Shown here: positions 5,566-5,591 of the stretch, piece after piece
Position numbering within the stretch: position 1 is the stretch's first letter
Layout of the letters: every line of letters starts with the position of its first letter
Source: JBIOJB01 sp044450465
GTDB taxonomy: Bacteria; Chloroflexota; Dormibacteria; Dormibacterales; Dormibacteraceae
Assembly (NCBI GenBank): GCA_044450465.1
Contig: JBIOJB010000141.1
Coordinates: 1 to 5,591 of the forward strand
Length of the DNA: 5,591 bases
Direction: 5' to 3'
Translations under genes and position numbers: made by a program
The notes under the pieces: generated by a model
The model's database searches: none
Seen by the model: the letters and a program-made list of their open reading frames with translations, nothing else
Told to the model about the DNA's origin: nothing

Positions 5566-5585
5566 CGGCCGGAATGAATCCGGCC
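5566..5585 (+). repeat. REP-like palindrome, copy 3
   Basis: GGCCGGAATGAATCCGGCC (5567-5585) is identical to copy 2, including the preceding AC, and is in the same orientation. It is followed by TACCC, similar to the right flank of copy 1. With copies 1 and 2 it brackets the DUF309/HD gene pair. The remaining non-coding bases up to the window end show no gene. Confidence 0.8.
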
Positions 5586-5591
5586 TACCCG

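Noticed and set aside
3647..5585. CRISPR repeats
   Set aside because: There are only three short palindromes with irregular spacing of 48 bp and 1.87 kb, and no array.

Overview
This is a high-GC bacterial chromosome segment (GC in the mid-60s % by eye) with five protein genes, four of them complete. GTG starts, poor Shine-Dalgarno sites and TAnnnT-type -10 boxes close to start codons suggest a lineage that uses many leaderless or nearly leaderless mRNAs. Candidates are the Chloroflexota/Dormibacterota, Actinomycetota or Deinococcota neighbourhood. No 16S or other decisive marker is present, so this placement is a low-confidence inference.

Layout from left to right. (1) Positions 1-1066, minus strand: the N-terminal half of a DEAD/DEAH-box helicase of the YprA/MrfA-Hrq1 type, cut by the window edge. 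(2) Positions 1067-1131: a compact 65-bp control region with a good -35/-10 promoter (17-bp spacer). A LexA-like box lies inside the spacer, and a perfect 9-bp inverted repeat brackets the region. (3) Positions 1132-2538, minus: complete cysteinyl-tRNA synthetase (cysS). (4) Positions 2560-3552, plus: a molybdopterin-binding (MoeA/MoaB/Mog-fold) protein of unknown specific role, starting only 21 bp from cysS in head-to-head arrangement. (5) Positions 3553-3737: a convergent intergenic region rich in secondary structure, with a 13-position terminator-like hairpin, a long imperfect stem and two copies of a palindromic repeat. (6) Positions 3738-4085, minus: a small DUF309 protein. (7) Positions 4101-5486, plus: a complete SAMHD1/YwfO-like HD-domain phosphohydrolase (probable dNTPase), again head-to-head with a gap of only 15 bp. 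(8) Positions 5487-5591: a terminator-like hairpin and a third copy of the palindromic repeat.

The genes do not form one pathway. Three touch translation or nucleic acid maintenance (cysS, the helicase and the HD dNTPase-like protein). The most interesting signals are regulatory: an SOS-type promoter apparently dedicated to the helicase, two very tight divergent start pairs that imply bidirectional and leaderless promoters, and a small dispersed palindrome family that flanks the DUF309/HD pair. I do not see a defence island, CRISPR array, transposase or tRNA gene.
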